Below are positions 14,643 to 16,044 of a DNA stretch of 16,044 bases, in pieces. The notes below the pieces were generated by a model. That model was not told where the DNA came from, did no database searches, and saw only the letters and a program-made list of their open reading frames with translations. The DNA is taken from assembly GCA_046160675.1 (NCBI GenBank), contig JBJXHH010000051.1:1-16044 (forward strand), written 5' to 3'. Position numbers and translations under genes: made by a program. The stretch comes from JACMJP01 sp046160675 (lineage in GTDB: Bacteria; Bacteroidota; Bacteroidia; Chitinophagales; BACL12). Numbering within the stretch: the first letter of the stretch is position 1; each line of letters begins with the position of its first letter.

Positions 14643-15150
14643 TTGGATACTCAAGCTGATTGGACTGGCATTTCTTCTTGCCTTTCAAATTCTTGTGCTC
14701 AATAATCTTGAACTTGGGAAGTATTTGCATCCCTACGTTTACCCAATGTTCATTTTCATGCTGCCAATTACAACCCCAAGATGGCTGACAATGATGATAG
14801 CATTTGCCATCGGATTACTCGTTGATATGTTTAATAATACACCGGGCATGCATGCTGCAGCCTGCGTAGTCATTGCCTTTGCGAGGCCTGAGATTTTAAA
14901 ACTACTTACACCACCAACTGGTTATGAAGCCGTTATATCCCCTGGTGTAAAGCATTTAAGCATTGCTTGGTTCGCTGTTTTTTCTGTCAGTATGATCTTC
15001 GTGCATCATACCGTGTATTTTTTTGTTGAGATATTGTCTTTCAAACACCTTGGTTATACTTTGTTAACTATCCTTTGTAGCGGAATCATTTCTACAGTTT
15101 TAATATTGATTCTTACATTCCTTTTCACAAGCAAAAAAGAAAAGAGATAA
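14629..15150 (+). CDS. mreD: Rod shape-determining protein MreD
   Basis: The 173-residue product is an integral inner-membrane protein with about five hydrophobic segments: about 8-26, 38-52, 55-72, 108-130 and 140-165. It carries the family's early loop containing the LP-x-x-x-P-R-W stretch and GLLVDMFNNTPGMHAAACVVIAF, whose G-x-x-D-x-x-x-x-T-P-G-x-H-A pattern is typical of Bacteroidota MreD. It forms part of the elongation complex with MreC and PBP2. It ends in a basic KKEKR tail. It overlaps mreC by 14 bases, and its stop lies four bases before the PBP2 gene. Confidence 0.92.
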   Translation: MQVIDWILKLIGLAFLLAFQILVLNNLELGKYLHPYVYPMFIFMLPITTPRWLTMMIAFAIGLLVDMFNNTPGMHAAACVVIAFARPEILKLLTPPTGYEAVISPGVKHLSIAWFAVFSVSMIFVHHTVYFFVEILSFKHLGYTLLTILCSGIISTVLILILTFLFTSKKEKR

Positions 15151-15154
15151 GCAT

Positions 15155-16044
15155 ATGAGTGTAATAAGCAACATTGGCAAATCTAAAAGTTACTTCATCC
15201 AGGCACTTGTTGTTTCTATTTTTTTACTGTACATCATTCGCTTGTTTTACCTGCAGGTAATAAATGACGATTATAAAGAATTAGCTGCCGACAGGGCTTA
15301 CAGAAAAATTACCATCTACCCGGACAGGGGCCCAATGTATGACAGAAACGGTAAACTAGTCGTTTACAACCAGCCTAATTATGATATCATGGTGGTAACG
15401 CAAGAGATTAAAAATTTTGATACGCTCGGTTTTTGTGATCTTGTTGGTATTGATAGAGAAACTTTTGATAAGACACTCAAAAAGCTCAAACAAAAACAAG
15501 GCTATGCGCCCTGGCTTCCTTCTGTTTTTATAACAAATCTCTCGGGAGAAGAAATTGGTAGGATCGAAGAATTATTATACAAATACCCTGGCTTCTTTTC
15601 ACAGATCAGAACTGTTAGGAAATACAATTATGCTGCAGGTGCTCAATTACTTGGATATGTTGCTGAAGTTGATTCTAATGACATCAAAAACAACAAAGGA
15701 TATTATAAGAGTGGGGATTACATTGGTAAAAGCGGCATTGAAAAAAGTTATGAAAATATCTTGCGGGGAGATAATGGCTATAAATACATGGTGGTAGATG
15801 CAAAAGGGAACCTACTTGGCAGACTAGGTGATGGAGATAATGATAAAGCTGCAACAGCAGGTAAACCGATAACTCTTAGTATTGATATTGAATTACAATT
15901 GTATGCTGAGCAATTAATGCAAAACAAACGGGGAGCAGTTGTTGCTATTGAACCCTCAACAGGAGAAATCCTTTGCCTGGTTAGTTCACCAACTTATGAT
16001 CCCAATTTATTAACAGGCAGCCAGCGCACAAAAAATTTCGGTAA
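15155..16044 (+). CDS. mrdA: Penicillin-binding protein 2, elongation transpeptidase (3' end outside window)
   Basis: PBP2 cross-links peptidoglycan during rod elongation. The first 296 codons are in the window and the frame stays open to the right edge. A cytoplasmic N-terminus and one membrane segment at about 13-33 (YFIQALVVSIFLLYIIRLFY) are followed by LQV and the pedestal motif PDRGPMYDRNGKLVVYN. Dimerisation-domain landmarks follow (GYVAEVD, KSGIEKSYENILRG, KGNLLG), and then the start of the transpeptidase domain (ITLSIDIELQ, RGAVVAIEPSTGEILCLVSSP). The SxxK, SxN and KTG motifs lie beyond the window. AGAGATAAG just upstream of ATG 15155 may serve as the ribosome-binding site. The expected next gene is rodA. 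Confidence 0.94.
   Translation, partial: MSVISNIGKSKSYFIQALVVSIFLLYIIRLFYLQVINDDYKELAADRAYRKITIYPDRGPMYDRNGKLVVYNQPNYDIMVVTQEIKNFDTLGFCDLVGIDRETFDKTLKKLKQKQGYAPWLPSVFITNLSGEEIGRIEELLYKYPGFFSQIRTVRKYNYAAGAQLLGYVAEVDSNDIKNNKGYYKSGDYIGKSGIEKSYENILRGDNGYKYMVVDAKGNLLGRLGDGDNDKAATAGKPITLSIDIELQLYAEQLMQNKRGAVVAIEPSTGEILCLVSSPTYDPNLLTGSQRTKNFG

Noticed and set aside
15555..15797. 80-residue plus-strand frame near the right end
   Set aside because: Lies in another frame within the PBP2 coding region, which is open from 15155 to the window edge.

Overview
The window reads as a stretch of chromosome from a member of the Bacteroidota, most like the Chitinophagaceae/Sphingobacteriales side. This rests on several observations. 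The DNA is AT-rich. The order purH, mreB, mreC, mreD, PBP2 is the arrangement I know from Bacteroidota. Lipoprotein signal peptides carry Bacteroidota-type lipoboxes. Most intergenic regions also contain matches to the Bacteroidota vegetative promoter (TTTG, about 19-21 nt, TAnnTTTG) in place of strong Shine-Dalgarno sequences. I see no rRNA, tRNA, CRISPR array, insertion sequence or phage gene. Every gap between genes is about 110 bases or less.

Layout. (1) 1-3173: the start of a secreted protein with a carboxypeptidase-regulatory-like beta domain (minus strand, cut by the window edge), divergent from pdxH (pyridoxamine phosphate oxidase), which converges with htpG (Hsp90). (2) 3282-5102: a soluble TPR-coiled coil-histidine kinase divergent from htpG, with interleaved promoters. 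(3) 5132-6169: a minus-strand operon of a small, reduced ECF-type sigma factor followed by a soluble anti-sigma-like protein with a C-terminal cupin domain. (4) 6271-6735: a small LEA14/WHy-domain lipoprotein. (5) 6732-8876: a tight minus-strand operon of a WbpD-like N-acetyltransferase, a WbpB-like sugar dehydrogenase and a NusG/UpxY-like elongation factor. All three are in one reading frame with almost no space between them. (6) 8938-11008: a large lipoprotein with two Ig/FN3-like segments and an alpha/beta C-terminal part, overlapped by purN. (7) 11111-16044: purH, then mreB-mreC-mreD and the start of the elongation transpeptidase PBP2 gene.

How they work together. The right third is conserved housekeeping: two purine-biosynthesis steps (PurN makes FGAR, PurH makes IMP) and the rod-elongation machinery. 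The middle is more accessory. The two sugar-nucleotide genes belong to the pathway that makes 2,3-diacetamido-2,3-dideoxy-uronic acid sugars for surface polysaccharides, but the dehydrogenase of the first step, the aminotransferase and the glycosyltransferases are not here. The NusG paralogue beside them would fit operon-specific antitermination of a polysaccharide locus. The sigma/cupin pair looks like a self-contained cytoplasmic signalling switch.

The two observations I would follow first are the sigma/cupin anti-sigma pair and the in-frame junction between the dehydrogenase and the NusG-like gene. I found nothing I can defend as a wholly new system. All identifications come from reading motifs, without database searches.
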